A stretch of DNA of 64,000 nucleotides from JAXGQD01 sp040766665. GTDB taxonomy: Bacteria; Bacillota; Clostridia; Saccharofermentanales; Fastidiosipilaceae. The notes beneath the pieces were generated by a model that saw only the letters and a list, made by a program, of their open reading frames with translations, searched no databases and was not told the origin of the DNA. This document shows positions 36,189 to 44,459 of this stretch, piece after piece. Every line of letters begins with the position of its first letter. Position 1 is the first letter of the stretch. The translations under genes and the position numbers were made by a program. Location: positions 62,001-126,000 of the forward strand of contig JAXGQD010000006.1 in assembly GCA_040766665.1 (NCBI GenBank), in the 5' to 3' direction.

Positions 36189-37072
36189 GTATTCTTATTG
36201 ATCAAAATACCCGTGTGATAGTTCAGGGCATAACTGGTAGAGAAGGTACATTTCATACAGAGCAAATGTTGGAGTATGGTACGAATATTGTTGCAGGAGT
36301 AACCCCCGGGAAAGGCGGACAAGTTGTTTTAGGTATACCGGTGTATGACACTGTGCTGGAGGCAAAAAATGCAACTGGCGCGAATGCGAGTGTTGTGTTT
36401 GTCCCTGCAAAATTTACCGCAGCATCAATTAAAGAAGCAATTGAAGCGGGCATCCCCCAAATATTTACCATCGCGGAACATGTTCCGGTTCATGACATGA
36501 TGCATTGCTATCACTTGGCAAAGGCACGCAACATTCGCCTCTTCGGTCCCAACTCATTTGGGGTCATCTCTCCCGGAAAGTGCAAAGTCGGCTTTATGGC
36601 GCATCGCATTTTCAGTCCGGGTCATGTCGGTGTAATGAGCCGCTCAGCTACGAATTGTTATGAAACGGTTTTTATGTTGACGAATCATGGCATTGGTCAG
36701 TCTACTTGTGTCGGCAACGGCGGGGACATGATACCCGGTTCTGCTTTTGTTGATGTGATACCGGACTTTGAGGCCGATCCAGAGACTGACTGCATGATCA
36801 TCATCGGTGAAATCGGGGGCAATGAAGAGGAGCTTGCTGCTTCTTATATCAAAAACTATGTGAAGAAACCGGTGATTGCGCTTATTGCCGGGAAGAATGC
36901 CCCGAAAGGCAAAAGCATGGGTCATGCAGGTGCAATCGTGTCAGCTGACGGAACGGGTAGTGCCGAGAGCAAAGAAAATGCACTACGTGAATCCGGTGCC
37001 ATAATTGCTAACAGTACTCAGGAAATTGTTGAAATTATTGCCCAGTTAAAAGCTGATGGGAAGATAAGATAA
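36185..37072 (+). CDS. Succinyl-CoA synthetase-like ligase, alpha subunit (SucD-like)
   Basis: 295 residues. CoA-binding N-terminus (RVIVQGITGREGTFHTEQMLEYGTNIVAGVTPGKGG), GPNSFGVISPGKCKVGFM and the phosphohistidine motif GHAGAI with His247, equivalent to His246 of E. coli SucD. Together with the beta subunit it should release a free acid while forming ATP from ADP and phosphate. Followed by a strong terminator, so this ends the operon that starts at 32235. Confidence 0.88.
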   Translation: MSILIDQNTRVIVQGITGREGTFHTEQMLEYGTNIVAGVTPGKGGQVVLGIPVYDTVLEAKNATGANASVVFVPAKFTAASIKEAIEAGIPQIFTIAEHVPVHDMMHCYHLAKARNIRLFGPNSFGVISPGKCKVGFMAHRIFSPGHVGVMSRSATNCYETVFMLTNHGIGQSTCVGNGGDMIPGSAFVDVIPDFEADPETDCMIIIGEIGGNEEELAASYIKNYVKKPVIALIAGKNAPKGKSMGHAGAIVSADGTGSAESKENALRESGAIIANSTQEIVEIIAQLKADGKIR

Positions 37073-37120
37073 TTTTCTTACCTCTGCACTAACTTGGAAT
37101 CAACATTTCAGTTATCGTTT

Positions 37121-37196
37121 TGCTCTTGGGTTATCACGAAGATTACAAAATCAGATTAGTTTGGGTCCAAGTGACTAGCCTAAGAGCATTTTTTAT
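37121..37196 (+). terminator. Terminator after the ligase alpha gene
   Basis: TGCTCTTGGGTTATCAC (from 37121) pairs with GTGACTAGCCTAAGAGCA (37171-37188) with a few mismatches, followed by TTTTTTATT. It also faces the convergent 2-hydroxyacid dehydrogenase gene. Confidence 0.7.
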
Positions 37197-37225
37197 TCTT
37201 GCTGCTACTATCAAGAAATCTAGAA

Positions 37226-38188
37226 TCATGTAAAGTATCGCTGGTTGACGCAATTGAAGGGGTCATGACCTGACAGTACGTTAACGACTTCTTCGGCAAC
37301 CTTTCTTTGTAAAGAATTAATAGCAGTTTCGCTATACCAAGCGCTATGAGGTGTAGCGATAACATTATCCATTTGTAGCAAAGGATTGGTCTGCTCCACC
37401 GGTTCGCTTTCATATACGTCGAGGCCAGCTCCTGCAATAATTTTTTCGGAAAGAGCTTCAATTAATGCCTGTTCGTTGATAATGCCTCCTCGCGCAGTGT
37501 TAATTATGAATGCAGTCGATTTCATTTGCTGTAGTTCTTTTTTGTCTATTAGATGATGTGTTTCTTCCGTTAGTGGGCAATGGATGGAAACAAAGTCACT
37601 AGTTCTCAGTAACTCTTCTAAGTCTGTTTTTCTCACGTTCATTTTTGAAGCTGATTGTTCATCCAAGTAAGGGTCATAGGCCATTATTTTCATACCAAAA
37701 GCTTGCATCTTAGCTGCAAGCATTTGCGGTATACGTCCAAAACCGATCAAGCCCAATGTACAATGGGAAAACCTAAATAAGGGAACAACGCTTGAGTAAC
37801 CCCAATCCCCGTTCTTTAGGGCCTTGGTTAAGATTGGCAATTTTTTCCCCAGTGCAAGAATCATGGCACTTGCCTGGTCTGACACTTCCTCTATGCAATA
37901 ATCAGGGACGTTACAGACAAAAATCCCCTTTCTGCCGGCTGCCTCACTATCAATGTTATTGTAGCCAATTCCATATCTGATGATTATCTTGCAATTCTCC
38001 ATTTGTTCAATGACTTGCGCATTAATATCTGCGTATTGGGTGATAACGGCATCAGCATCTCTTATTACAGAATATAGTTCTTTGGGTTCTTTGAGCTGAT
38101 AAGTTAATAATTCGTGCCCCGCTGTTTCGATGATGGATCGCTCAGAATTGACATCTTCATATTGATAATCTGTAATTACGACTTTCAT
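37226..38188 (-). CDS. D-isomer-specific 2-hydroxyacid dehydrogenase (CtBP/SerA-like)
   Basis: 320 residues from ATG 38188 (a TTG at 38212 would add eight residues). Rossmann motif GLIGFGRIPQMLAAKM, slightly unusual in having Pro where the third Gly is common; catalytic Arg in NTARGGIINEQAL, Glu in DVYESEP and His in TPHSAWYS. Such enzymes reduce 2-oxoacids or oxidise 2-hydroxyacids with NAD. It is the last gene of a minus-strand operon with the KDGal kinase, so it may act on a pathway oxoacid such as pyruvate, hydroxypyruvate or a keto-sugar acid. Confidence 0.85.
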   Translation of the reverse strand: MKVVITDYQYEDVNSERSIIETAGHELLTYQLKEPKELYSVIRDADAVITQYADINAQVIEQMENCKIIIRYGIGYNNIDSEAAGRKGIFVCNVPDYCIEEVSDQASAMILALGKKLPILTKALKNGDWGYSSVVPLFRFSHCTLGLIGFGRIPQMLAAKMQAFGMKIMAYDPYLDEQSASKMNVRKTDLEELLRTSDFVSIHCPLTEETHHLIDKKELQQMKSTAFIINTARGGIINEQALIEALSEKIIAGAGLDVYESEPVEQTNPLLQMDNVIATPHSAWYSETAINSLQRKVAEEVVNVLSGHDPFNCVNQRYFT

Positions 38189-38233
38189 ACTTTGTTTGTT
38201 CCTGCCTTTCAACTGTTTATTCTCTTCAACTTA

Positions 38234-39244
38234 TCAAAGTAAGTGCTTTTTTTCCGCTACGAGATAGGCGCCCAATGCTGAAGCTGAAAACCCTTCTTGT
38301 GGTTCAAAAGTTTCGATTTTTGCAAATACATTTTCATACTTCAGTATTTCTAGTATTGCTTCTTGTAAAGGTGCTTTACCGCAGACGACAACATGTGTTT
38401 GAGGAGTTGCAGAAAGTGCGGACGAGTTTTTAATTGCTTCTATGTCACCCACCAATGACGCACCAAGTATATAGTTTGCAATTTTAACCGGATTTTTCTC
38501 GTTGAATAACGAAAGAATTCTTCCTGAAAAACAGGCTCGACCTAAACCAACTTTCTTAGCATTACTGTAACCCAGAAGCATCCACTGTAAATCAAACTCG
38601 GTAGCTGATACGAAATTTTTATTGACGGACTTTGCAATAATTGTTTCATTTGTGATTGCAGATAGAATTTCACCAGATATAGAAGTCAGACATCCGGTAA
38701 TTTGGCGTTTCTCATTTACCGCAACGAACTTATTATGTGAACCCGGTAAAACAATTATCAGCGGATTGCCTTCATGAACTGCCTCAATAATCCCTAAACT
38801 TTCTGTTTCTTCACCGCGCATGATGTCCATTGCTTCATAATTTTTGAAATTGAGCGCAAGTTCGTCAAAATTTTTAATACCAGGAATGAAATAAATTGGG
38901 AGGGGACAGATCTCCGGCAAAAGAAGAGGCTTGGTGGCATTAGCAATATCATCTAAAGATGCAGGTGCCAAAAGATGCGGCACAACGACCAGTCCTACGT
39001 CAGAAGTAATCATCCCACTGGCAATAATTAAAATGATATCAGAATATGTCAAAGCGCTACCACTTAACAATTCTTCCAAGCTTTGCTTTACTGCAGTTTT
39101 TAGGCGACTATTGTTACCATCTATTGCTGTGTTTCTAACTCCCACATCTTTTCTGGTTTCTGCTATTTTATTTTTAGACGTGTCCCATAGTACTGCTCGA
39201 GTATTCGTAGTGCCTCCGTCGATCGTTATAATGTATTTCATCAT
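38234..39244 (-). CDS. dgoK: 2-dehydro-3-deoxygalactonokinase
   Basis: 336 residues from ATG 39244 behind AGGAGG. N-terminal phosphate-binding loop ITIDGGTTNTRAVLWD, central MDIMRGEETESLG and IIVLPGSHNKFV, C-terminal VVCGKAPLQEAIL and FSASALGAYLVA, as in DgoK. It phosphorylates 2-keto-3-deoxygalactonate, giving KDPGal for an aldolase. The KDPG-type aldolase is 1.1 kb away (40395) behind the divergent RpiR gene. Supports growth on galactonate, galacturonate or a similar acid routed to KDGal. Confidence 0.88.
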   Translation of the reverse strand: MMKYIITIDGGTTNTRAVLWDTSKNKIAETRKDVGVRNTAIDGNNSRLKTAVKQSLEELLSGSALTYSDIILIIASGMITSDVGLVVVPHLLAPASLDDIANATKPLLLPEICPLPIYFIPGIKNFDELALNFKNYEAMDIMRGEETESLGIIEAVHEGNPLIIVLPGSHNKFVAVNEKRQITGCLTSISGEILSAITNETIIAKSVNKNFVSATEFDLQWMLLGYSNAKKVGLGRACFSGRILSLFNEKNPVKIANYILGASLVGDIEAIKNSSALSATPQTHVVVCGKAPLQEAILEILKYENVFAKIETFEPQEGFSASALGAYLVAEKKHLL

Positions 39245-39289
39245 TTTTGTCCTCCTCATGGTTATAAATGACAAATAAAAACTTAGAAA

Positions 39290-40159
39290 TTAATCAATTA
39301 GTTTGTATGTTTTAAATGCATTTCTAGTCTCATGTAATTGCTTTATGGTATGTTTGGCATATCGAATACTGATCATTGTAAAAAGAGCATCGATCAAACA
39401 AAACTGAGCAATACGCGAGTTCATCGAATCTGTAAGCGATTTCACTTCTTCACTATCAATGCTTAATACGCAGTATGAAAGATTTGCCAAGCTAGACTGC
39501 TCACTCCCTGTTATCAGAACCACTTTTAATCCCTTCCCCACGGCTAAATTGACTTGTTTATACACATCAGCTGTTTCCCCTGACTGAGAGATACACAGTA
39601 CGACATCAGTTTCATTTGCGTTGGCAAGGAGAGCGACATTGAAATGTGCGTCCAAATTGTATACGCATCTGACTCCAACTTCAGTTAAACGGAAATAAGC
39701 ATATTGACACAAGGCAGAAGAAGCCCCGTGGCCAATGATGATAACCTTGCTTGCTTCATACAAAAGCTCCTGAGCGGTAATGCATTCCTCAATCTGATTT
39801 GATGCATTCTTTAGTAAGGTATTGACGGCTCCCATAAAAACCTTACTTTTAATTTCACCGGCACTATCATCAAAAGTTATGTCTGTTTCTGAATGATAGA
39901 ATGTTCGGCTAGCAAGCTCTTGGGTGAGTATGAGCTTGAATTCCTTGAACGATTTATAGCCCAGCACCTGGTAGAAACTAACGATAGAGGCTTCGCTTTT
40001 ATAGTTGGTGTGTGTTAATAATTCGCTAATGGTCTGTTTTACTACCTCAGCAGCATTTTTACTTATGTAATTAGCCAGTTGTTTTTGGCTTTTAGAGAGC
40101 GTGGGATAAGTTTGTTTAATTCTGTCAAGCACAGAATTGTCTTTGTGAGAATCATCCAT
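39290..40159 (-). CDS. RpiR/MurR-family transcriptional regulator
   Basis: 289 residues. N-terminal RpiR helix-turn-helix (about 1-80: PTLSKSQKQLANYISKNAAEVVKQTISELLTHTNYKSEASIVSFYQVLGYKSFKEFK) and a sugar-isomerase (SIS) domain with VIIGHGASSALCQYAYFRLTEVGVRC and CISQSGETADV that binds a phosphosugar effector. Divergent from the aldolase gene and head of the minus-strand operon with dgoK, so it probably regulates both; KDPGal is a natural effector guess. Repeated AT palindromes lie in the shared spacer. Confidence 0.87.
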   Translation of the reverse strand: MDDSHKDNSVLDRIKQTYPTLSKSQKQLANYISKNAAEVVKQTISELLTHTNYKSEASIVSFYQVLGYKSFKEFKLILTQELASRTFYHSETDITFDDSAGEIKSKVFMGAVNTLLKNASNQIEECITAQELLYEASKVIIIGHGASSALCQYAYFRLTEVGVRCVYNLDAHFNVALLANANETDVVLCISQSGETADVYKQVNLAVGKGLKVVLITGSEQSSLANLSYCVLSIDSEEVKSLTDSMNSRIAQFCLIDALFTMISIRYAKHTIKQLHETRNAFKTYKLID

Positions 40160-40229
40160 AGTTGTACCTCATTAAAAAGATTCACCGGAAGATTTATTAA
40201 CAATAGTATAATCGAAAATCATTATAAAA

Positions 40230-40321
40230 TAAAATTATTTCGAAAATATTGAACAATTCGTTAAAGACAGAGTGAAATTTAGGCTGAAACTAGAAAATAA
40301 TAAAATTATTTCATTATTTTC
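40230..40321. promoter_or_regulatory. Candidate RpiR operator pair
   Basis: TAAAATTATTTC occurs at 40230-40241 and 40301-40312, 71 bp apart, and the second is embedded in the palindrome GAAAATAAT (40293-40301) / ATTATTTTC (40313-40321). Both lie between the divergent rpiR-like and aldolase genes. Confidence 0.45.
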
Positions 40322-40394
40322 TGTATATTTAATTATGATGTCATGGTTTAATGATGAATGGAGCCATGTCTTTTGCATTAATAGAGGTGATTAA

Positions 40395-41036
40395 ATGAAT
40401 CTACTGGAAATTATTAGAGAAAATTCAATACTAGCTATTTTAAGAAACGTACCGACAGACGATGCAACTAACTATGCGGAAACCATTGTTAATGGAGGAA
40501 TCTCGTTTTTTGAAGTGGCTTTGAACAGTAAAGATGCCCTTTTACAAATCAGCATGCTACGTAAGCACTTTGGTGAAAGAGCATTAATCGGTGCCGGTAC
40601 TGCTATTAGTATTGACCTTGTTAAACAAGCCGCAGAAGCAGGGGCACAGTTTTTTTTAACGCCCGGAACCCCTTTAAGTGTTTTGGAATATTGTGCGAAA
40701 AAGAATTATGCACTTCTACCCGGTGTCTATACGCCCTCAGAAATTGCCACGTCACTAGATTATGGTTTTAAGGTGATGAAGTTTTTTCCAGCAGCGAATA
40801 CACCAACAGGATATTTGAAGGCAATGAGTGGCCCGTTTGATAACGCGAAATACGTTGCCATAGGGGGAGTGACTCCAGATAACATCAATGAATACTTTTC
40901 AGAGGGCTATTTCGGAGTAGGTATTGCAAGCAATCTTTTGCCGCCACAGATTCTTCAAGAGAAGAAGTGGGAAGAAGGAAGTGAATATATCAAGGGTTTT
41001 TTAGGCAAAGTGGATTATAACCTGATAAAAAATTAA
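40395..41036 (+). CDS. KDPG/KDPGal aldolase
   Basis: 213 residues. Substrate Glu in ISFFEVALNSKDAL, GAGTAISIDLVKQAAEAGAQFFLTPGT, catalytic Schiff-base Lys in FKVMKFFPA, and AIGGVTPDNINEYF. Class I aldolase of the Eda/DgoA family giving pyruvate plus glyceraldehyde 3-phosphate. Completes the KDGal kinase/aldolase pair across the divergent RpiR regulator. The start ATG follows AGAGGTG. The next feature downstream is the IS element, 24 bp after the stop. Confidence 0.9.
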   Translation: MNLLEIIRENSILAILRNVPTDDATNYAETIVNGGISFFEVALNSKDALLQISMLRKHFGERALIGAGTAISIDLVKQAAEAGAQFFLTPGTPLSVLEYCAKKNYALLPGVYTPSEIATSLDYGFKVMKFFPAANTPTGYLKAMSGPFDNAKYVAIGGVTPDNINEYFSEGYFGVGIASNLLPPQILQEKKWEEGSEYIKGFLGKVDYNLIKN

Positions 41037-41060
41037 CAGGAAAAAATTAAGTAAGGGGGG

Positions 41061-41079
41061 TGCGGACAAAAAGTTGGAC
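41061..41079. repeat. IS terminal inverted repeat, left
   Basis: TGCGGACAAAAAGTTGGAC, matching the reverse complement of 42470-42488 at every base. Confidence 0.9.
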
Positions 41080-41083
41080 GGTT

Positions 41084-42060
41084 TTACGCGCAATAACCTT
41101 TTGACCGGCGAAATTCTCGTGGACTCATTTGGTTCAAGCTCACTTTGATTCGCGTGTCGTTATACCAATCGATGTATTCATCGATATATCGGATGAATGC
41201 TTGAATGCTGTATCCATTAAAATCCTCACCATAAAAACACTCATTTTTCAATCTTCCAAAGAAACCTTCACAGGCTGCATTGTCAGGAGAACAGCCCTTC
41301 TTCGACATGGAGCGTGTTAGGCCGTATTTCTTTATGCGTTTTAGCCATCCCGGCCATCGGTAGTGTGCTCCGCGGTCACTATGGATAATCGGCTTTGCTC
41401 CTTTTGAAGACAACACGGCTAAATCAAGGCTCTTGTTAGCCAAGTCGGCATTAGGGCTCACACCCATGCTTCGTGAGACCACCAGACCATCATAACAATC
41501 AATAATGGGGCTCAAATAGACCTTGCCTGCCGGTATGGCAAACTCGGTGATGTCTGTGAGCCAGACACGGTTTGGCGCATCCGCATGAAAGTCACGTTCC
41601 AATAGATTAGGGGCGGGAGGACTGACTTCTCCGAGATAAGAGTTATAACGGAGACGCTTATGTCCTTTGCAACCAACCTTTCCGCTTTCATCAGACGTCG
41701 GATAATCTTCTCCGATATCCGAATTTCCTCTCGTTGCAACAGCACCTTGAGCCGTCTGTAACCGTACCTTCTATGGTTTGCTTTAAACAGTTCTCGCAGT
41801 CTTCCTCTGACCATTTCGTATGGATTCGATGAATCTTTTCTGCTTTTGTGGTAATAGTAACTGCTTCGTTTCAGCTGGAGTTCTTCTAGTAACTCCGGTA
41901 GTGAATACTTTCCCCGTATGGCATCAACGATCACTACCTTTTCCGAGTTCTTCAGTTGACTCGGGATGACGCCGGGGCCTTTTTTTAGCACTTTGAGTGT
42001 TTCATTGAGAATGTCGATTTGCATCTGCATGTGACGCATTTCAGCCTTCATCTGCTTCAT
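41084..42060 (-). pseudogene. IS150-like transposase OrfB, frameshifted
   Basis: Two frames (42060-41512 and 41602-41084) together give about 325 residues, the normal OrfB size. First part: coiled coil and HTH_21 (RRYGYRRLKVLLQREEI). Second: DDE core with WLTDITEFAIP (Asp), PIIHSDRGAHY (Asp) and CEGFFGRLKNEC (Glu). The shift is at AAAGGACAT, where one added base restores VAKGHKRLRYNSYLGE linking to LLERDFHADAPNRVWL. All three acidic residues survive, so only the join is lost. This is not the usual programmed site, which lies between orfA and orfB. Confidence 0.82.
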
Positions 42061-42446
42061 CAGCTCTGCATCAGACGGAGTAGCTCCATTTGCTTGGGGT
42101 GGTTTTTCTTGGGCAATGCTCCCACCAATCCTTCCTCTTGTAGTTTTCTATGCCAAGTATAGATTTGTCGGTTCTCTACGCCAAGCTCTTTGGCGACAGC
42201 AATAGGGGATAGGTTTTGTTCGATGCATCGTTGAATGGTTTCGCGTTTCATTTCAGCAGTGAACTTGCGTCTCTTCTTTTTGATGCGAATTTCTTTGATC
42301 TCCGGAAGTGTTCCTGCCTCTCGACGTTTAATCCAGCCTTGTAAAGAGCCTCGGCTGGGATACTTCAATGTCTTTACCGTCTTATTTACATTCCCAATCT
42401 CATCGTAAACACTTAATACGTAATCCATGACTTCTCGACTATACAT
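42060..42446 (-). CDS. IS150-like OrfA (helix-turn-helix)
   Basis: 128 residues starting MYSREVMDYVLSVYDEIGN. Contains two helix-turn-helix-like stretches: PSRGSLQGWIKRREAG and LSPIAVAKELGVENRQIYTWHRKL. It recognises the element ends. The stop overlaps the orfB start (TGATG), giving translational coupling. Confidence 0.88.
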   Translation of the reverse strand: MYSREVMDYVLSVYDEIGNVNKTVKTLKYPSRGSLQGWIKRREAGTLPEIKEIRIKKKRRKFTAEMKRETIQRCIEQNLSPIAVAKELGVENRQIYTWHRKLQEEGLVGALPKKNHPKQMELLRLMQS

Positions 42447-42469
42447 GCAGATTTACCTCCTGCATCTAT

Positions 42470-42488
42470 GTCCAACTTTTTGTCCGCA
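42470..42488. repeat. IS terminal inverted repeat, right
   Basis: GTCCAACTTTTTGTCCGCA, exact inverse of the left end. Confidence 0.9.
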
Positions 42489-42539
42489 TGCCCAAGCTCA
42501 ATAAATGTTTTTTTAATGAGCCGTTTTTGGATGTGTTAC

Positions 42540-43775
42540 TTAAATGGCAAAAGCCCACTCGCCGTTTTCCATGATGAGATACTTTTGCCCATCATAGCCA
42601 ATTGCGGTGATTTTCATGTCCTCTGTACCAATCATGAAATCCTCATGAATGGCCGAGTCATTGACACCCATCTCATAGAGCTGTGCACGTGACAGCTCTT
42701 TATAGCCTTCAACATTGGCTGTGTATGCTTCACCCAGAGCCAAATGGCAAGCTGCGTTTTCGTCGAAAAGCGTGTTGTAGAAAAGCACGCCGCTCTGCCT
42801 TATTGGTGAACTGGCAGGAACAAGCGCAATTTCACCCAGGTAGGAGGCTCCGGTATCCGTTGCGAGCAGTTCGCGCAGAATATCCTCTCCGGAACGGGCG
42901 CCGCAATCGACGGCCTTGCCTGCGCTGAAACGAATCCAAAAATCTTCGACTAAGGCTCCGCGAACGGAGAGGGGCAGGGAGGCGTAAACGATGCCATTGG
43001 CTGTGCGGTAGTCAGGTGTCGTGAAACATTCTTCCGTGGGCAAATTGGGGTTGTAGTAGATGTCTCGCAAGCTGAGTTCGCCCCCGGCTGCCCAAATGGA
43101 GCCAGGTAAAAGTCCGATACTTAAGTCAGTCCCCAGGCTGTTGCTGAGCTGCAATTCTTTTAGTTTCATCTCGTTTAGAGCGGCGCTGCGCTTGAGGAAG
43201 TTTGCATTGCGCTCTTCCCAAGTCGCATTAACATCCTCACCTTCTTTCAGATAAACGGCTGATAAAATGAGCTCCCAAAGCTTATCGACTGCCTCTTCAA
43301 CAGCAAGAGCAGGGAAGACTTTCTGAGCCCAGGCCTTAGATGGGGCGGCTATTACGGTCCACTGGTACTTGTTGTCCATCTGATCTTTGTATGGCTTCAT
43401 GACCTGGTGTCTGGAACTGATAACCTGCATGAGCAGTGCCGGATCTATGCCTTTCAATTTTTCCGGGTCCGAGCTGTCCACATGGATGACGGCAGGAAGA
43501 ACCTCAACTTCACGGATGAGGCGAGACTTTTGCCATTCTTTCACTTCACTGAGTCGTTCTGCACTGACATTTTCATAGGCCATACGCTCGATGCTGTCGT
43601 CACGCCATTCTACAGAGACTTCTGCAGCGCCTGCTGCATAAGCTTCGGCGACGATGAGGTGGGCCAGTTCGGCTTGCTCCACCGAAATAAAAAGTTTCAG
43701 TTCCTGCCCTTTTTGCAAGTTAACGCCACTTTTAACGGCGAAGCGGGCATATTCTTTGAGTAACTCTTGATTCAT
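42540..43775 (-). CDS. M29-family aminopeptidase (AmpS/PepS-like)
   Basis: 411 residues, the usual length. N-terminal half starts ARFAVKSGVNLQKGQEL; the C-terminal metal domain has LPTEECFTTPD, GEIALVPASSPI, LFDENAACHLALGEAY and HEDFMIG.EDM, carrying the Glu, His and Asp ligands of this cobalt/zinc peptidase family. A cytosolic peptide-trimming enzyme. Its stop is 52 bp from the IS right end, so the insertion spared it. Composition returns to the GC-richer type of the left flank. Confidence 0.88.
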   Translation of the reverse strand: MNQELLKEYARFAVKSGVNLQKGQELKLFISVEQAELAHLIVAEAYAAGAAEVSVEWRDDSIERMAYENVSAERLSEVKEWQKSRLIREVEVLPAVIHVDSSDPEKLKGIDPALLMQVISSRHQVMKPYKDQMDNKYQWTVIAAPSKAWAQKVFPALAVEEAVDKLWELILSAVYLKEGEDVNATWEERNANFLKRSAALNEMKLKELQLSNSLGTDLSIGLLPGSIWAAGGELSLRDIYYNPNLPTEECFTTPDYRTANGIVYASLPLSVRGALVEDFWIRFSAGKAVDCGARSGEDILRELLATDTGASYLGEIALVPASSPIRQSGVLFYNTLFDENAACHLALGEAYTANVEGYKELSRAQLYEMGVNDSAIHEDFMIGTEDMKITAIGYDGQKYLIMENGEWAFAI

Positions 43776-43793
43776 GTTATATCCTTCTCTATG

Positions 43794-44282
43794 TTAATTA
43801 ATATTTTCAGTCGAGTTCGATGGACTTGTTTTGTTTTTCAGTCCGTAAAACATGGCCGTGCCGCTCGCTAAAATATCTGCATTTTCCGGATTTAATATCG
43901 TAGCATTGGCATGCACCAAACGCGAGCCTCCTTCAAAAATTTGGACACTTACCGCCAGCTCTTGTTCTACCGGAACAGACTTAAGGTATTTAATACTTAG
44001 CTCAATTGTAGGTATGCGCAAATTCTCATAATAACTTAAGGTGACAGCAGACATCGCGATATCGATAATCGTCGCAATAATTCCACCATGAACGAAACCC
44101 GACATGTTACTTGTCCAGGCCGGAGCTGAAAAGCGAAACTCTGCAGCCTTATTGCGATAGTCTGTTGACGTGACACATAAAGGTAAAGCACTGTTGATGC
44201 TTCCTTCTAAAGACTTGCGGTAGTCAAGATTCTCTTGTAAAGCAAGAGTAAAGTCAGCTTCAGAGTGTACTTTAGGCATCAT
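43794..44282 (-). CDS. PaaI-type hotdog thioesterase
   Basis: 162 residues from ATG 44282 with AGGAGGAG upstream; an alternative ATG is the next codon and a longer frame to 44312 is less likely. Hotdog-fold segment MSGFVHGGIIATIIDIAMSAVTL, then TIELSIKYLKSVPVEQELAVSV and RLVHANATILN. Family members hydrolyse acyl- or aryl-CoA esters. Its end lies 18 bp before the peptidase start on the same strand. Confidence 0.82.
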   Translation of the reverse strand: MMPKVHSEADFTLALQENLDYRKSLEGSINSALPLCVTSTDYRNKAAEFRFSAPAWTSNMSGFVHGGIIATIIDIAMSAVTLSYYENLRIPTIELSIKYLKSVPVEQELAVSVQIFEGGSRLVHANATILNPENADILASGTAMFYGLKNKTSPSNSTENIN

Positions 44283-44459
44283 TTTTCTCCTCCTCCTGAA
44301 CGGTATAGGCATATTCTATCAATTTGTCAGCCGTATGCCGAGTAGAAAGTCCTAGCTTCAAACAACGAGCTACATAAAACAGTAGCTACCCTTAGCCGCG
44401 TAAATGCGCTATGATTTGGCAAAAGCCGCGCCGCAAACCGCCAAAGAGGAGAAGAGAGC

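Larger units (their letters stand above)
41061..42488 (-). mobile_element. IS3-family (IS150-like) insertion sequence, 1428 bp
   Basis: Perfect 19-bp terminal inverted repeats TGCGGACAAAAAGTTGGAC (41061-41079) and its complement (42470-42488), with TG...CA ends. It encodes orfA (helix-turn-helix) and orfB (HTH_21 plus rve integrase core), reading right to left. Length and the TTGGAC in the ends fit the IS150 subgroup. No target duplication is visible (GGG left, TGC right), so the copy may be old or one flank rearranged. orfB has a frameshift. Confidence 0.9.

Noticed and set aside
32235..37072. Firm assignment to sulfoquinovose breakdown
   Set aside because: No sulfoquinovosidase, sulfo-isomerase or sulfonate exporter is visible here; the analogy rests on two enzyme types only.
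12559..42488. Integration of the catabolic region at the tRNA-Arg 3' end
   Set aside because: The tRNA 3' end points left, away from the region, and no partial copy of it is seen at the right border.
41051..42493. Target-site duplication around the IS element
   Set aside because: Bases next to the two ends (GGG and TGC) do not match in any 3-5 bp register.
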